Positions 17,257 through 25,947 of a stretch of 64,000 nt of DNA are shown here, piece after piece. A program made the position numbers and the translations under genes. The DNA lies in contig NZ_PVTJ01000004.1 of assembly GCF_003002955.1 (NCBI RefSeq), forward strand, positions 248,001 to 312,000, written 5' to 3'. How positions within the stretch are numbered: position 1 is the first letter of the stretch; every line of letters begins with the position of its first letter. A model generated the notes under the pieces. The model had not been told where the DNA came from. It worked only from the letters and a program-made list of their open reading frames with translations, and did not search any database. The stretch comes from Glycomyces artemisiae. GTDB taxonomy: Bacteria > Actinomycetota > Actinomycetes > Mycobacteriales > Micromonosporaceae.

Positions 17257-18167
17257 CCACCACCCTCGACCCCGCTCTGAACGCCGCAATCACCAAGCCC
17301 CGCAAGCACTTCCGGGAGTCGTTCCTCGGGCGCCTGTGGACCGGGCTCACCCGCTCCCCCGCCGGGTTCGCCGGGACCGTCCTCGTGCTCGCGATCGTGC
17401 TGTTCTCCTTCGTCGGGCCGCTCGTGATCGACCAGCACAACCCCACCGACACGACCCAGATCTGGACCTCGCCGTCCGCCGAGCACTGGCTCGGCACGCA
17501 GTACGAGGGCAAGGACACCTTCACGATCCTGGTGAACTCCGGCGCCCAGCCGATTTGGGTCGGGACGCTCGCGGCGCTCATGGCGACGTTCGTCGCCGTC
17601 ACCCTCGGGTCGGTCGCCGGGTACTTCCGCGGCCGCATCGACGCGGTGCTCCTCCAGCTCACCGACGTCACCGTCACGATCCCGCAGTTCCTCCTCATGC
17701 TCGCGGTCGTCGCGTTCTTCGAGGACATCCCGCCGTGGGGCATCTCGATCGTCGTCGGCTCCACCATGTGGGCGTTCCTGTTCCGGTCCATCCGCGCGCA
17801 GGTCATGTCCCTCAAGGAGCGCGAGTTCGTCGAGGCCGCAAGGCTCCAGAACCTCGGGGCCTCCCGGATCGTCTTCCGCGAGATCCTCCCGAACATGGCC
17901 GGGTTCATCTTCGTCAACTTCGTGATCTCGGTGAACCAGGCGATCTACGCGATCGTCGGCCTCTACGTCCTCGGCCTCATGCCCTCCGGCACGCCGAACT
18001 GGGGCCTGATGATCCACCAGTCCTGGAGCCAGAACTTCTACCTCAACCCGGTCGCCCTGCCCTTCGTCGTCACCCCGCTCATCATGATCGTGCTCTTCAC
18101 GATCGGGCTCGTGACGATGGGCCGCGGCCTGGACCAGGCCCTCAACCCGCGCCTCCGGGAAAGGTGA
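17253..18167 (+). CDS. ABC transporter permease (OppC/DppC type)
   Basis: 304 residues from the GTG overlapping the upstream stop (GTGA). The N-terminal cytoplasmic stretch and first helix are typical of DppC, followed by the extracytoplasmic 'HWLGTQYEGKDTF' segment, where most family members have H-x-L-G-T-D-x-x-G-R-D. Five further helices follow, and the EAA loop reads 'EFVEAARLQNLGASRI', directly before 'FREILPN'. It pairs with the DppB-type permease to form the membrane channel. The change from the usual GTD-x-x-GRD to GTQYEGKD is mild and probably functional. Confidence 0.92.
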   Translation: MTTTLDPALNAAITKPRKHFRESFLGRLWTGLTRSPAGFAGTVLVLAIVLFSFVGPLVIDQHNPTDTTQIWTSPSAEHWLGTQYEGKDTFTILVNSGAQPIWVGTLAALMATFVAVTLGSVAGYFRGRIDAVLLQLTDVTVTIPQFLLMLAVVAFFEDIPPWGISIVVGSTMWAFLFRSIRAQVMSLKEREFVEAARLQNLGASRIVFREILPNMAGFIFVNFVISVNQAIYAIVGLYVLGLMPSGTPNWGLMIHQSWSQNFYLNPVALPFVVTPLIMIVLFTIGLVTMGRGLDQALNPRLRER

Positions 18168-18171
18168 GACC

Positions 18172-19221
18172 ATGACCGACCCGATCCTCAGCGTCCGCGA
18201 CCTCGCGATCGCGTACCGGACCGGCCGCAAGGAGTCCGTGACCGCCGTCAGCGGCGTCGACCTCGACCTGTACGAGGGCCAGTCCCTCGCGCTCGTCGGC
18301 GAGTCCGGCTGCGGCAAGACCACCCTCGGCCTGGGCCTGCTGCGGCTCCTCCCCGGCCTCGGCGAGATCACCTCCGGCTCCCTCACCTACCGGCGCAAGG
18401 ACGGCACCCGCGCCGACCTCCTCAAGATGAAGAAGGAGCAGCTGCGCCGCTTCCGCTGGGGCGAGGCCGCGATGGTCTTCCAGGGCGCCATGAACGCCTT
18501 CAACCCGGTCATCAAGATCGGCGACCACTTCGCCGACACCCTCCGCGACCACGCCGAGAACGGCAAGCGCTGGACGAAGGCCGCCGTCGAGGCCCGCGCC
18601 GGGGAGCTGCTGGAGACCGTGCGCCTCGACCCCGACCGGGTCCTCCAGTCCTACCCGCACGAGCTGTCCGGCGGCATGAAGCAGCGCGCCCTCATCGCGC
18701 TCGCCATCGCCCTCGACCCGCAGGTCCTCGTCCTCGACGAGCCGACCACCGCGCTCGACCTGCTCACGCAGCGCTCGATCGTGCAGCAGCTCCACGAGCT
18801 GCGCAAGAAGTTCGGGTTCACGATGGTGTTCATCACCCACGACCTCGGCCTCGCCGCCGAGCTCGCCGACCGCGTCGCCACCATGTACGCCGGCCGCATC
18901 ATCGAGACCGGCTCGGCCCGCGACATCTTCTACACGCCGAAGCACCCGTACACCGCGGGGCTCATCAACGCCGTCATGCCCGTCAAGGGCGAGCGCCCGG
19001 CCCTGGAGTCCATCCCCGGCTACCCGCCGAGCCTCAAGGCCATGCCCGACGGCTGCGCGTTCAACCCGCGCTGCGCCTTCGCCACCGAGGAGTGCAAGCG
19101 CGAGCGCGTCCCGCTCGAACTCCTCGCCGAGCGGCCGCTCGCCATGGGCCACTCCGTCGCGTGTGTCCACCACGACCAGGTCCGCCTCCAGCGCAAGCAG
19201 AAGGAGAACGCCAATGTCTGA
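18172..19221 (+). CDS. ABC transporter ATPase (OppD/DppD type)
   Basis: 349 residues, four bases after the upstream stop. Walker A is 'GESGCGKTT' (about residues 43-51), the signature motif is 'LSGGMKQR', Walker B is 'VLVLDEPTTALD', and the switch His is in 'FITHDLG'. The C-terminal oligopeptide-transporter extension contains 'GCAFNPRCAFATEEC', the four-Cys pattern that binds an iron-sulfur cluster in DppD/OppD proteins. GMKQR instead of GQRQR is the normal variant for the D subunit. It energises uptake together with the F-type ATPase encoded next; the two genes overlap by 8 bp. Confidence 0.94.
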   Translation: MTDPILSVRDLAIAYRTGRKESVTAVSGVDLDLYEGQSLALVGESGCGKTTLGLGLLRLLPGLGEITSGSLTYRRKDGTRADLLKMKKEQLRRFRWGEAAMVFQGAMNAFNPVIKIGDHFADTLRDHAENGKRWTKAAVEARAGELLETVRLDPDRVLQSYPHELSGGMKQRALIALAIALDPQVLVLDEPTTALDLLTQRSIVQQLHELRKKFGFTMVFITHDLGLAAELADRVATMYAGRIIETGSARDIFYTPKHPYTAGLINAVMPVKGERPALESIPGYPPSLKAMPDGCAFNPRCAFATEECKRERVPLELLAERPLAMGHSVACVHHDQVRLQRKQKENANV

Positions 19222-20302
19222 TGCTCCCCTGCTGAGGCTCCGCGCGCTGGAGCAGGTCTTCGACACCAAGAAGGGCCCCGTCGCCGCCGTCGGCGGCGTC
19301 GACCTCGAAGTGAAGGCCGGGAAGGTCCTGTGCCTGGTCGGCGAGTCCGGCTGCGGCAAGACCACGACCGCCCGCGCGGCCGCCGGGATCACCCGGCCCA
19401 CCGCCGGGGCCGTCGAGTTCCGCGGGAAGTCCCTCACCGACATGACCCCCGGCGAGAAGACCGCCTACCGCCGCGCCGTCCAGTACATCCACCAGGACCC
19501 GTACGCGGCGCTCAACCCCACGCGCACCGTCGCCTCGACCCTCACCGCCGGGCTCAAGCGCCACGGCCTGGTGAAGAACCGCACCGAGGCCCGCGCGAAG
19601 GCCGCCGAGCTGCTCACGCTCGTCGACCTGACGCCGCCCGAGTCCTACCTCGACTCCTACCCGCACCAGCTCTCCGGCGGCCAGCGCCAGCGCGTCAACG
19701 TCGCGCGGTCGCTCGCCATGAACCCCGAGCTGCTCATCTGCGACGAGTCGACCTCGATGCTGGACGTCTCGATCCGCGTGAGCCTCCTGAACACCCTCGG
19801 GCGGCTCCGCGACGACCTCGACGTGGGCTTCCTGTTCATCACCCACGACCTCGCCGTCGCGAAGTACTTCGCGTGGGACGGGGAGATCGCGGTGATGTAC
19901 CTGGGGAAGGTCGTCGAGCACGGCCCGACCCCGGAGGTCATCGGGAACCCGCAGCACCCGTACACGAAGGCGCTCATCGGCGCCGTGTGCGAGCCGGACC
20001 CCGACCTCGCCAGGGCCAACCGCTCCTCCGAGCAGCTCCGCTCCGCGGAGATCCCGTCCCTCACCGACCTCCCCGCCGGGTGCGCCTTCCACCCCCGGTG
20101 CCCCGCTTTCGAACCGGGCGTGTGCGACAGCACCGAGCCCGCGCTCGAAGGCACGGGCGCGGCCGGCGGCCGCCGCCGGGTCGCGTGCCACATCGTGGCA
20201 CGGGACCAGCGGCGGGAAAGCGTCCAACATGCGCAGAGCCGCGACGACCGGACGCTCGTCCTCGATCCAAACAAGTCACCGGGAGCGGCATGGTCGGCCT
20301 GA
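19214..20302 (+). CDS. ABC transporter ATPase (OppF/DppF type)
   Basis: 362 residues from the ATG preceded by AAGGAG, inside the end of the D-subunit gene. Walker A is 'GESGCGKTT', the signature is 'LSGGQRQR', and Walker B is 'LLICDESTSMLD', where the usual Pro is replaced by Ser and the Ala by Met (DESTSMLD instead of DEPTSALD). The catalytic Glu is kept. The C-terminus carries 'GCAFHPRCPAFEPGVCD', the Cys cluster of this family, then a ~35-residue polar tail not usual for OppF. The first bases of the next small gene lie within its last codons. Confidence 0.92.
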   Translation: MSDAPLLRLRALEQVFDTKKGPVAAVGGVDLEVKAGKVLCLVGESGCGKTTTARAAAGITRPTAGAVEFRGKSLTDMTPGEKTAYRRAVQYIHQDPYAALNPTRTVASTLTAGLKRHGLVKNRTEARAKAAELLTLVDLTPPESYLDSYPHQLSGGQRQRVNVARSLAMNPELLICDESTSMLDVSIRVSLLNTLGRLRDDLDVGFLFITHDLAVAKYFAWDGEIAVMYLGKVVEHGPTPEVIGNPQHPYTKALIGAVCEPDPDLARANRSSEQLRSAEIPSLTDLPAGCAFHPRCPAFEPGVCDSTEPALEGTGAAGGRRRVACHIVARDQRRESVQHAQSRDDRTLVLDPNKSPGAAWSA

Positions 20303-20478
20303 TCGCCCGCGCGGGGCTGGCGTTCGGGGTCCTGCTGACCCTGGCCGCCCTGCTCCTCCTGCTCCTCACCCCAAGCGGAACCGCGGAGTCCTCCGTCAGC
20401 GCGCTGACCGTCGGACTCGGTCTGTTCCTCATCCTCATCACTTCTATCGCCCTCTACATTGAAAGGAACCGGCGATGA
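20290..20478 (+). CDS. Small membrane protein in the Opp-type operon (62 aa)
   Basis: 62 residues with two hydrophobic segments (about 5-30 and 38-55) joined by a short Ser/Thr-rich loop ('TPSGTAESS'), ending 'YIERNRR'. The ATG has GGGAG upstream, overlaps the end of the OppF-type gene by 13 bp, and its stop overlaps the start of the binding-protein gene (ATGA). The tight coupling on both sides argues that it is real and made with the transporter. I do not recognise a family. It could be an accessory subunit of the permease or a stabiliser of the binding protein at the membrane. Confidence 0.72.
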   Translation: MVGLIARAGLAFGVLLTLAALLLLLLTPSGTAESSVSALTVGLGLFLILITSIALYIERNRR

Positions 20479-22259
20479 CCTCTCAGCGATTCGAGCTCAG
20501 CCGACGCAACCTCATGCAGGCGGTCGGCCTCGGCGCGGGCGCCGTTGCGACCACTTCCGTGCTCGGCGCCTGCCAGGCCGACAGCGGCGACGGCGGCGAC
20601 GGCGCGAGCGGCAAGTTCGTGTACGTGTACCCCTTCGACGTCTCGGTCGAGCACTACAACGCGGCCCTGAACACCGGCGTGCTGCTGACCGCCGCCCCCG
20701 TGGCGGAGCTGTTCATCCCGCGCTGCGCGATCCTGAACTGGGACACGCTGGAGTGGACCCCGCAGCTCGCCGAGTCGGTGACCCTGGACGCCACCACTTT
20801 GACGATCAAGCTGCGCTCGGGGATCAAGTGGACCGACGGCAACGCCGTGACCGCGAAGGACGTCGTCGGGACCATCTACCTCCAGAAGCTGAACGCCGCG
20901 CAGGGCACCATCGGCTGGGACCAGCTCGTGTCGGCCACCGCCGACGACGACACCACCGTCACGGTGACGTACTCGGAGGCGTTCACCGGCGTCGAGCACG
21001 GCGCGCTCAAGGCGCAGGTGCTGCCGTACGCGCGCTACGGCGAGTGGATGGACGAGGCGCAGGGCCTGGTCGAGGCCGGCGAGGTCCAGGGCGGGCCGGG
21101 CCAGGTCGCGCTGGCCGAGAAGATCGCGGCCGAGGACTTCCTCGACGAGGACTTCATCTCCTGCGGCGCCTACAAGTTCGACCAGATCGGCGAGACCGTC
21201 ATCACGCTCACGGTCCACGAGGACGGCCTCTTCGCCGACCAGGTGAAGTTCTCCACGATCGAGGTCCAGAAGGGCGACAACGCCGCTTCGGTGCAGTTCC
21301 TGCTGTCGTCCGCGGTGGACTACTCGACGCAGGTGCTCGGCGCGACCGACCGCTCCACGATCGCGGGCGTCGAGGGCCTCAAGGAGATCTCGACCCCCGG
21401 CTACGACGGCATCGGCCTGATGCTCAACGAGGGCCGGTTCCCCGAGTTCGCGGACGCCAAGGTGCGCAAGGCGCTCATGTACGTGTTCGACACCGAGGTC
21501 ATCGGCGAGATCGCGAAGGGCGCGGGCGGCTACTACATCCCCTCGACCTACTCGGGCCTTCCGGACCCGCACGCCGAGGGCCTGTTCGACGACGTCGAGC
21601 TGGAGTACTACACGACCGACCACGCCAAGGCCGAGACCCTGCTGACCGAGGCGGGCTGGGCGAAGGAGTCCGACGGCTGGCACAAGCCGGACGGGTCGCT
21701 CGCCGAGTACACCATCATCGGCGTCGAGGGCTGGACCGACTTCTCGCTCACCGGCGAGCAGGCGGCGTCGCAGCTGACCGAGTTCGGCCTGGCCGTGTCC
21801 TACGAGAACGTGCCCGCGGACAACCCGTGGGGCATCTGGGGCGCGGGCGACTTCGACATCGCGGTGCGCCAGTGGGCGAACCCGTTCGTGCCCTACGTCT
21901 ACGGCTCGTGGCAGATGACCTGGTTCACGGACAACTCGCAGACCGCGGACCAGCCGGGCATGGGCCTGAACACCGCGGAGGTCGCGACGACCTCCCTGGG
22001 CACGGTCAACGTGGACGACCTGTACCTGGCGTCGCAGAAGGGCACCGAGGAGGAGCAGGCCGAGGCGAACAAGACGCTCGGCATCGTCTTCAACGAGACC
22101 CTGCCGCGCCTGCCGCTGTTCCTGAACCAGCGCGTCTCGTACGCCATCGAGGGCGAGCGGGTGAAGAAGATCGACGCGGGCGACTACGCCCTCAACGACA
22201 TCTACTTCGACAACCCGATCATGGTCCGCATCCTCGAAGGCGGCATCGAGCCCGTCTAG
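20475..22259 (+). CDS. Family-5 extracellular solute-binding lipoprotein (Tat-type signal)
   Basis: 594 residues. The N-terminus has the twin-arginine motif 'SRRNLMQ', a hydrophobic stretch and lipobox 'VLGAC', so it is probably exported folded by Tat and lipidated at Cys33. The mature part is an SBP_bac_5 protein: 'GIKWTDGNAVTAKDVV' is the hallmark segment (usually W-x-DG-x-x-x-A-x-D-V). The ATG follows GAAAGGA and overlaps the small membrane gene. It is the operon's last gene, an unusual place since the binding protein is often first. It captures the ligand for the DppB/C permeases. Confidence 0.92.
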   Translation: MTSQRFELSRRNLMQAVGLGAGAVATTSVLGACQADSGDGGDGASGKFVYVYPFDVSVEHYNAALNTGVLLTAAPVAELFIPRCAILNWDTLEWTPQLAESVTLDATTLTIKLRSGIKWTDGNAVTAKDVVGTIYLQKLNAAQGTIGWDQLVSATADDDTTVTVTYSEAFTGVEHGALKAQVLPYARYGEWMDEAQGLVEAGEVQGGPGQVALAEKIAAEDFLDEDFISCGAYKFDQIGETVITLTVHEDGLFADQVKFSTIEVQKGDNAASVQFLLSSAVDYSTQVLGATDRSTIAGVEGLKEISTPGYDGIGLMLNEGRFPEFADAKVRKALMYVFDTEVIGEIAKGAGGYYIPSTYSGLPDPHAEGLFDDVELEYYTTDHAKAETLLTEAGWAKESDGWHKPDGSLAEYTIIGVEGWTDFSLTGEQAASQLTEFGLAVSYENVPADNPWGIWGAGDFDIAVRQWANPFVPYVYGSWQMTWFTDNSQTADQPGMGLNTAEVATTSLGTVNVDDLYLASQKGTEEEQAEANKTLGIVFNETLPRLPLFLNQRVSYAIEGERVKKIDAGDYALNDIYFDNPIMVRILEGGIEPV

Positions 22260-22283
22260 GGCCCTGTCCAGGAGATAAGACCG

Positions 22284-22313
22284 GCCCCCGGGGACGCTGC
22301 TCGTCCCGGGGGC
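22284..22313 (+). terminator. Hairpin after the solute-binding protein gene
   Basis: gcccccggggacg / cgtcccgggggc with a 5-base loop starts 25 bp after the stop at 22259. There is no T-run, so it may be an mRNA-stabilising hairpin rather than a simple terminator. It is the first of four strong hairpins within 200 bp. Confidence 0.5.
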
Positions 22314-22321
22314 AGGACTCG

Positions 22322-22349
22322 GCGGCGGGGTCCCACCGGACCCCGCCGC
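22322..22349 (+). terminator. Second GC hairpin after the Opp-type operon
   Basis: A perfect 12-bp stem (gcggcggggtcc / ggaccccgccgc) with a CACC loop, with no T-run. It may act with the neighbouring hairpins to end or protect transcripts. Confidence 0.4.
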
Positions 22350-22396
22350 GGGCCGCGCAGCACCGAGGCGGGTTCAGCGCGGCGTACGAGGGAAGC

Positions 22397-22429
22397 GAAG
22401 GGCCCCGGTCGAACAGGCCGGGGCCCTTC
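22397..22429 (+). terminator. Terminator hairpin, plus strand
   Basis: gaagggccccgg / ccggggcccttc, a perfect 12-bp stem with a 9-base loop, followed by CGTCTCGTCCT, the most T-containing tail of the series. It is a good candidate for the true end of the Opp-type transcript. Confidence 0.6.
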
Positions 22430-22453
22430 CGTCTCGTCCTCCCACGAAACCAC

Positions 22454-22485
22454 GAGGGGCCCGGTGCGTTCGCACCGGGCCCCTC
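22454..22485 (-). terminator. Terminator of the pknB transcript
   Basis: A perfect 15-bp inverted repeat (gaggggcccggtgcg / cgcaccgggcccctc) with a 2-base loop, 12 bp beyond the pknB stop. On the minus strand it is followed by GTGGTTTCGTGGG. Confidence 0.7.
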
Positions 22486-22496
22486 AGTGTTCTGGT

Positions 22497-24401
22497 CTAG
22501 CCGTCGCCTTCGTTGCAGGTCGGGTCGAGTGGCGGGCACTCTCCCTCGCTGGTCGTGGTGTCGTCGCCGCCTCCGCCGCCGTCGTCCGCGGCCGGGACGA
22601 TGGTGATCGCGGAGCCGGGGGCGACGGCGGTGCCGCTGGTGAGCTGGCCGTCCTCGCCGGAGACCGACTCGATGGTCTCCAGGGTGGCGTCGCCCTCGAT
22701 GGTCGCGGAGAGCCCGAGGCCGTTGAGCGTGTCCATGAGCGCCTGAGGCGTCGTGGTGGCGTCCCAGGTGACCACCACGCCCTGGGCGGTGATGGTGATG
22801 GTCTTGCCGCTGGACTCGGTGGAGCCGCTGCTCGGGTCCTGCTGGTAGACGACGCCGACGGTCGTGCCGCCGGTGCCGTACTCGACCGCGTAGTCGAAGC
22901 CCGCGTTCTGGAGCGTCTCGATGGCGGTGTCGACGACCATGCCGCGCACGTCCGGAACGGTGGCCTGGCCGCCGGCCGAGACGGTGAGCGTCACAGTGGT
23001 GCCCGGCGGGACCGCATCACCGGCCGCGGGGTCCTGGCTGAGGACTTCGCCCGCGGGGGCGGTGTCCTCGATCTCGGTCTTCTCGACCACGAGGTTGTCG
23101 CCTTCGAGCTCGGCCTTCGCGTCCTCGAACTGGTCGCCGACGACGTTGGCGACCTCCACGTCCGCGGGCGCCTGGAGGACCGTGATGGTGACCGTGGTGC
23201 CCTGGTCGACCTCGTCGTTGGGGGACGGCGACTGGTCGGTCACCTTGCCGATGGCCGTGTCGTTCGGGTCCGTCGCCGTGTCGTACTCGACCTTCACTTC
23301 GAGCTCTTCGGCGGTGATCGCGTCCGAGGCCTCCTGCTCGGACAGGCCTATCACCTCCGGCACGGTCGCCATGGCCGCCTGGTTCATCGCCTGCATGATC
23401 CCCCAGGCCGCGGCGGTGACCGCGACGAGCGCGAGGACCACGCCGAGGGCGATGAGCCACGGGCGGCGCTTGCTCTTGGAGGTGGGGAGCTGGCGGATCG
23501 GGGCGGTCGCGTCGGGGTCGATGATCGCGGTGCGGTCGGCGGCGGCCATCACGGCGGGGGCCATGACCTCCTGGCCGCGGGCGGCGCGGATGAGGTCCTC
23601 GCGCATCTCGCCCGCGGAGTGGTACCGGTTCTCGGGGTTCTTCGCGAGGGCCTTCATGATCACGGCGTCGACGGACGCCGGGATCGCGGGGTTGAGCTCC
23701 GAGGGCGGGCGGGCCTCCTCGCGCACGTGCTGGTAGGCCACGGACACGGGGTTGTCGCCGGTGAACGGCGGGTGACCCACGAGGAGTTCGTAGAGGACGC
23801 AGCCGACCGCGTACACGTCGGAGCGGGCGTCGACGGTCTCGCCGCGCGCCTGCTCGGGCGAGAGGTACTGGGCGGTGCCGATGACGGCGCTGGTCTGCGT
23901 CATGGTGGCCTGGCCGGACGCGAGCGCCCGCGCGATGCCGAAGTCCATGACCTTGACCTGGCTGGTCTCGGAGAGCATCACGTTGCCGGGCTTGACGTCC
24001 CGGTGGATGATGTGGTGCTTGTGGGAGAAGTCCAGGGCCGAGCACATGTCGGCGACGACCTCGCAGGCCGCGGCCGGGTCGAAGCGGCCCTCCGCGAGGA
24101 GGACCTCCTTCAGGGTGCGGCCGTTGACGAACTCCATCACCATGTAGGGGATGCCGGCCTCTTCGCCGGTGTCGAAGACCGCGACGATGTTGGGGTGGTT
24201 CAGGGACGCGGAGTTCTGGGCTTCGCGGCGGAACCGGATGAGGAACGACTCGTCGCGCGACAGGTCGGCCCGGAGCAGCTTCACCGCCACGTCGCGGCCG
24301 AGTCGCAGGTCGCGGCCACGGTGGACTTCAGCCATCCCCCCGTAGCCGATGACCTCGCCGATCTCGTATCTGCCGCCGAGCAGGCGGGGCTCTGTCGTCA
24401 T
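22497..24401 (-). CDS. pknB: Membrane Ser/Thr protein kinase with PASTA repeats
   Basis: 634 residues. The cytoplasmic kinase domain has K41, 'IIHRDVKPGN' with catalytic D135, and 'DFG' at D153; the activation loop is rich in Thr ('TMTQTSAVIGT'). Residues 314-337 are the membrane helix. Outside are four PASTA repeats from about 345; the fourth is degenerate, with few of the usual Pro/Gly positions. The protein ends in a Gly/Asp-rich tail with Cys622 and Cys629, which could form a small disulfide loop and is not part of typical PknB. PASTA domains bind muropeptides or lipid II and the kinase controls growth and division. It is the last gene of the cell-shape cluster. Confidence 0.95.
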   Translation of the reverse strand: MTTEPRLLGGRYEIGEVIGYGGMAEVHRGRDLRLGRDVAVKLLRADLSRDESFLIRFRREAQNSASLNHPNIVAVFDTGEEAGIPYMVMEFVNGRTLKEVLLAEGRFDPAAACEVVADMCSALDFSHKHHIIHRDVKPGNVMLSETSQVKVMDFGIARALASGQATMTQTSAVIGTAQYLSPEQARGETVDARSDVYAVGCVLYELLVGHPPFTGDNPVSVAYQHVREEARPPSELNPAIPASVDAVIMKALAKNPENRYHSAGEMREDLIRAARGQEVMAPAVMAAADRTAIIDPDATAPIRQLPTSKSKRRPWLIALGVVLALVAVTAAAWGIMQAMNQAAMATVPEVIGLSEQEASDAITAEELEVKVEYDTATDPNDTAIGKVTDQSPSPNDEVDQGTTVTITVLQAPADVEVANVVGDQFEDAKAELEGDNLVVEKTEIEDTAPAGEVLSQDPAAGDAVPPGTTVTLTVSAGGQATVPDVRGMVVDTAIETLQNAGFDYAVEYGTGGTTVGVVYQQDPSSGSTESSGKTITITAQGVVVTWDATTTPQALMDTLNGLGLSATIEGDATLETIESVSGEDGQLTSGTAVAPGSAITIVPAADDGGGGGDDTTTSEGECPPLDPTCNEGDG

Positions 24402-24471
24402 CGCGTTTTACGTCCTCGTGTTCCGTTCATCGCGGATTGATTCTAGTGGCAGCGAGAGGCCCGGAAGCCCG

Positions 24472-25755
24472 CTATCGGTCGTTGCAGTTGGCCCCGGGGA
24501 GGCAGTCGCCGAGGCCGCCGCCCTTGGTGGTCGTCTCGTCGTCGGGGGTGGTCTCGTCGTCGGGGCTCTGGTCCGACTCGTCGTCGGACTGCTCCGCGTC
24601 GGAGGAGGTGCTGGTCGACGGGTCCTCGCCGCCGCCGGGGTCCTTCTGGTCGTTCATGGACAGCACCAGCCACACCATACCGCCCACCAGGACCAGGGCC
24701 ACCAGGCCCACGATCACGCCGAGCAGCGTCTTGTTCGGTCCGGGATTGGACGCCCCGGAGGGCTGCGGGGCTCCCAGGTTGATCCCCGGAGGGGTCGTCG
24801 GGGGGCCGGGCGGCGGGAACTGGGGGGCGGACTCGGCGACGCCCGCGGGCGGGCCGGCCATGGCGACCACGCCGGCGCGCCGGGGCAGCTGGCCGACGGG
24901 AGGCATGACGGAGGTCGCCGGAGGCGCGTCGACCGCGACGCGCGCGGACGCGGCCATCTCGTCGCCGGTGGCGAACCGCCGGTGCGGGTCCTTGGACATG
25001 GAGCGCTCGACGAACGCGCGCACGCCCGGCGGGATGTCCTGCGGGAGCGGCGGCGCGGGGGTGCGCACGTGGTGCAGCGCCAGCTCGATCGGGTTCTCGG
25101 CCTGGAAGGGCCGGTGCCCGGTGAGGCCGTGGAAGGCGACCACGCCGAGCGAGTACATGTCGGAGGCGGGCAGGACGCCGGTGCCTTCGGCCTGCTCGGG
25201 CGCGATGTAGGAGGCGGTGCCCATGACCGCGCCGGTCTGGGTGAGGTCCCCGGAGGCGCCGGAGCGGGCGATCCCGAAGTCGGTGAGGACGGCGCGCCCG
25301 TCGCGGTCGCGCACCAGGATGTTCCCGGGCTTGATGTCGCGGTGGATGACGCCGTGGACGTGGGCGTGGTGGAGGGCTTCGGCGGTGGCCGCGATGATCG
25401 GCATGAGCTCGCGGGCGTCGATGCGGCCGCGCTCGGCGATGAGGTCGGCGAGGGACTTGCCCTCGACGAACTCCATGACGAGGTAGGCGGTGGTCTCGCC
25501 GCTGGGCAGGTCGGCGTTGCCGAAGTCGTGGACGTTGACGATGTGGGGGTGGGTGAGCGCCGCGACGGTCTTCGCCTCGGCGGTGAAGCGCTGGGTGAAG
25601 CCCGGCTCGCTGAGCAGGGACGGCAGCATGGCCTTCACGGCCACGGTGCGTTCGAGGACGGTGTCCTCGGCCCGCCAGACCTCGCCCATGCCGCCCACGG
25701 CAATGCGTTCGCGCAGGCGATAGCGCTGCCCGAGGAGCATTTCGGGGCTCAACAC
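24472..25755 (-). CDS. pknA: Membrane Ser/Thr protein kinase without PASTA (PknA-like)
   Basis: 427 residues from a GTG with GAGGAGA upstream. Kinase landmarks are K41, 'VIHRDIKPGN' with D140, and D159 in 'DFG'. A Pro/Gly-rich juxtamembrane linker (about 275-340) precedes a membrane helix at 343-367. The extracytoplasmic tail is only about 60 residues, Asp/Ser/Thr-rich, and ends with a Cys418-x5-Cys424 pair. The gene sits between pbpA and pknB as pknA does in mycobacteria, hence the name. PknA phosphorylates division and wall-synthesis proteins. Its short acidic tail ending in two cysteines resembles the end of the neighbouring PknB and PstP rather than known PknA proteins. Confidence 0.9.
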   Translation of the reverse strand: MLSPEMLLGQRYRLRERIAVGGMGEVWRAEDTVLERTVAVKAMLPSLLSEPGFTQRFTAEAKTVAALTHPHIVNVHDFGNADLPSGETTAYLVMEFVEGKSLADLIAERGRIDARELMPIIAATAEALHHAHVHGVIHRDIKPGNILVRDRDGRAVLTDFGIARSGASGDLTQTGAVMGTASYIAPEQAEGTGVLPASDMYSLGVVAFHGLTGHRPFQAENPIELALHHVRTPAPPLPQDIPPGVRAFVERSMSKDPHRRFATGDEMAASARVAVDAPPATSVMPPVGQLPRRAGVVAMAGPPAGVAESAPQFPPPGPPTTPPGINLGAPQPSGASNPGPNKTLLGVIVGLVALVLVGGMVWLVLSMNDQKDPGGGEDPSTSTSSDAEQSDDESDQSPDDETTPDDETTTKGGGLGDCLPGANCNDR

Positions 25756-25947
25756 GGCGTCTCCTCATTTCTGTGGAACGGAATCGACTCCGGGGGGATC
25801 GACGCTTCAGTCTACTGGCAGGTCGCCCGGTACCTGGGCGCTCGTTATCCGGTCGCCGTCGAACCGTCTCCGAGAATCCACGTCCGGGCGGCCCGCGGGG
25901 TTGCCGTTTCCGGGGATCTTGAGGAAACTGTGTCCTTCTCGTATTCC

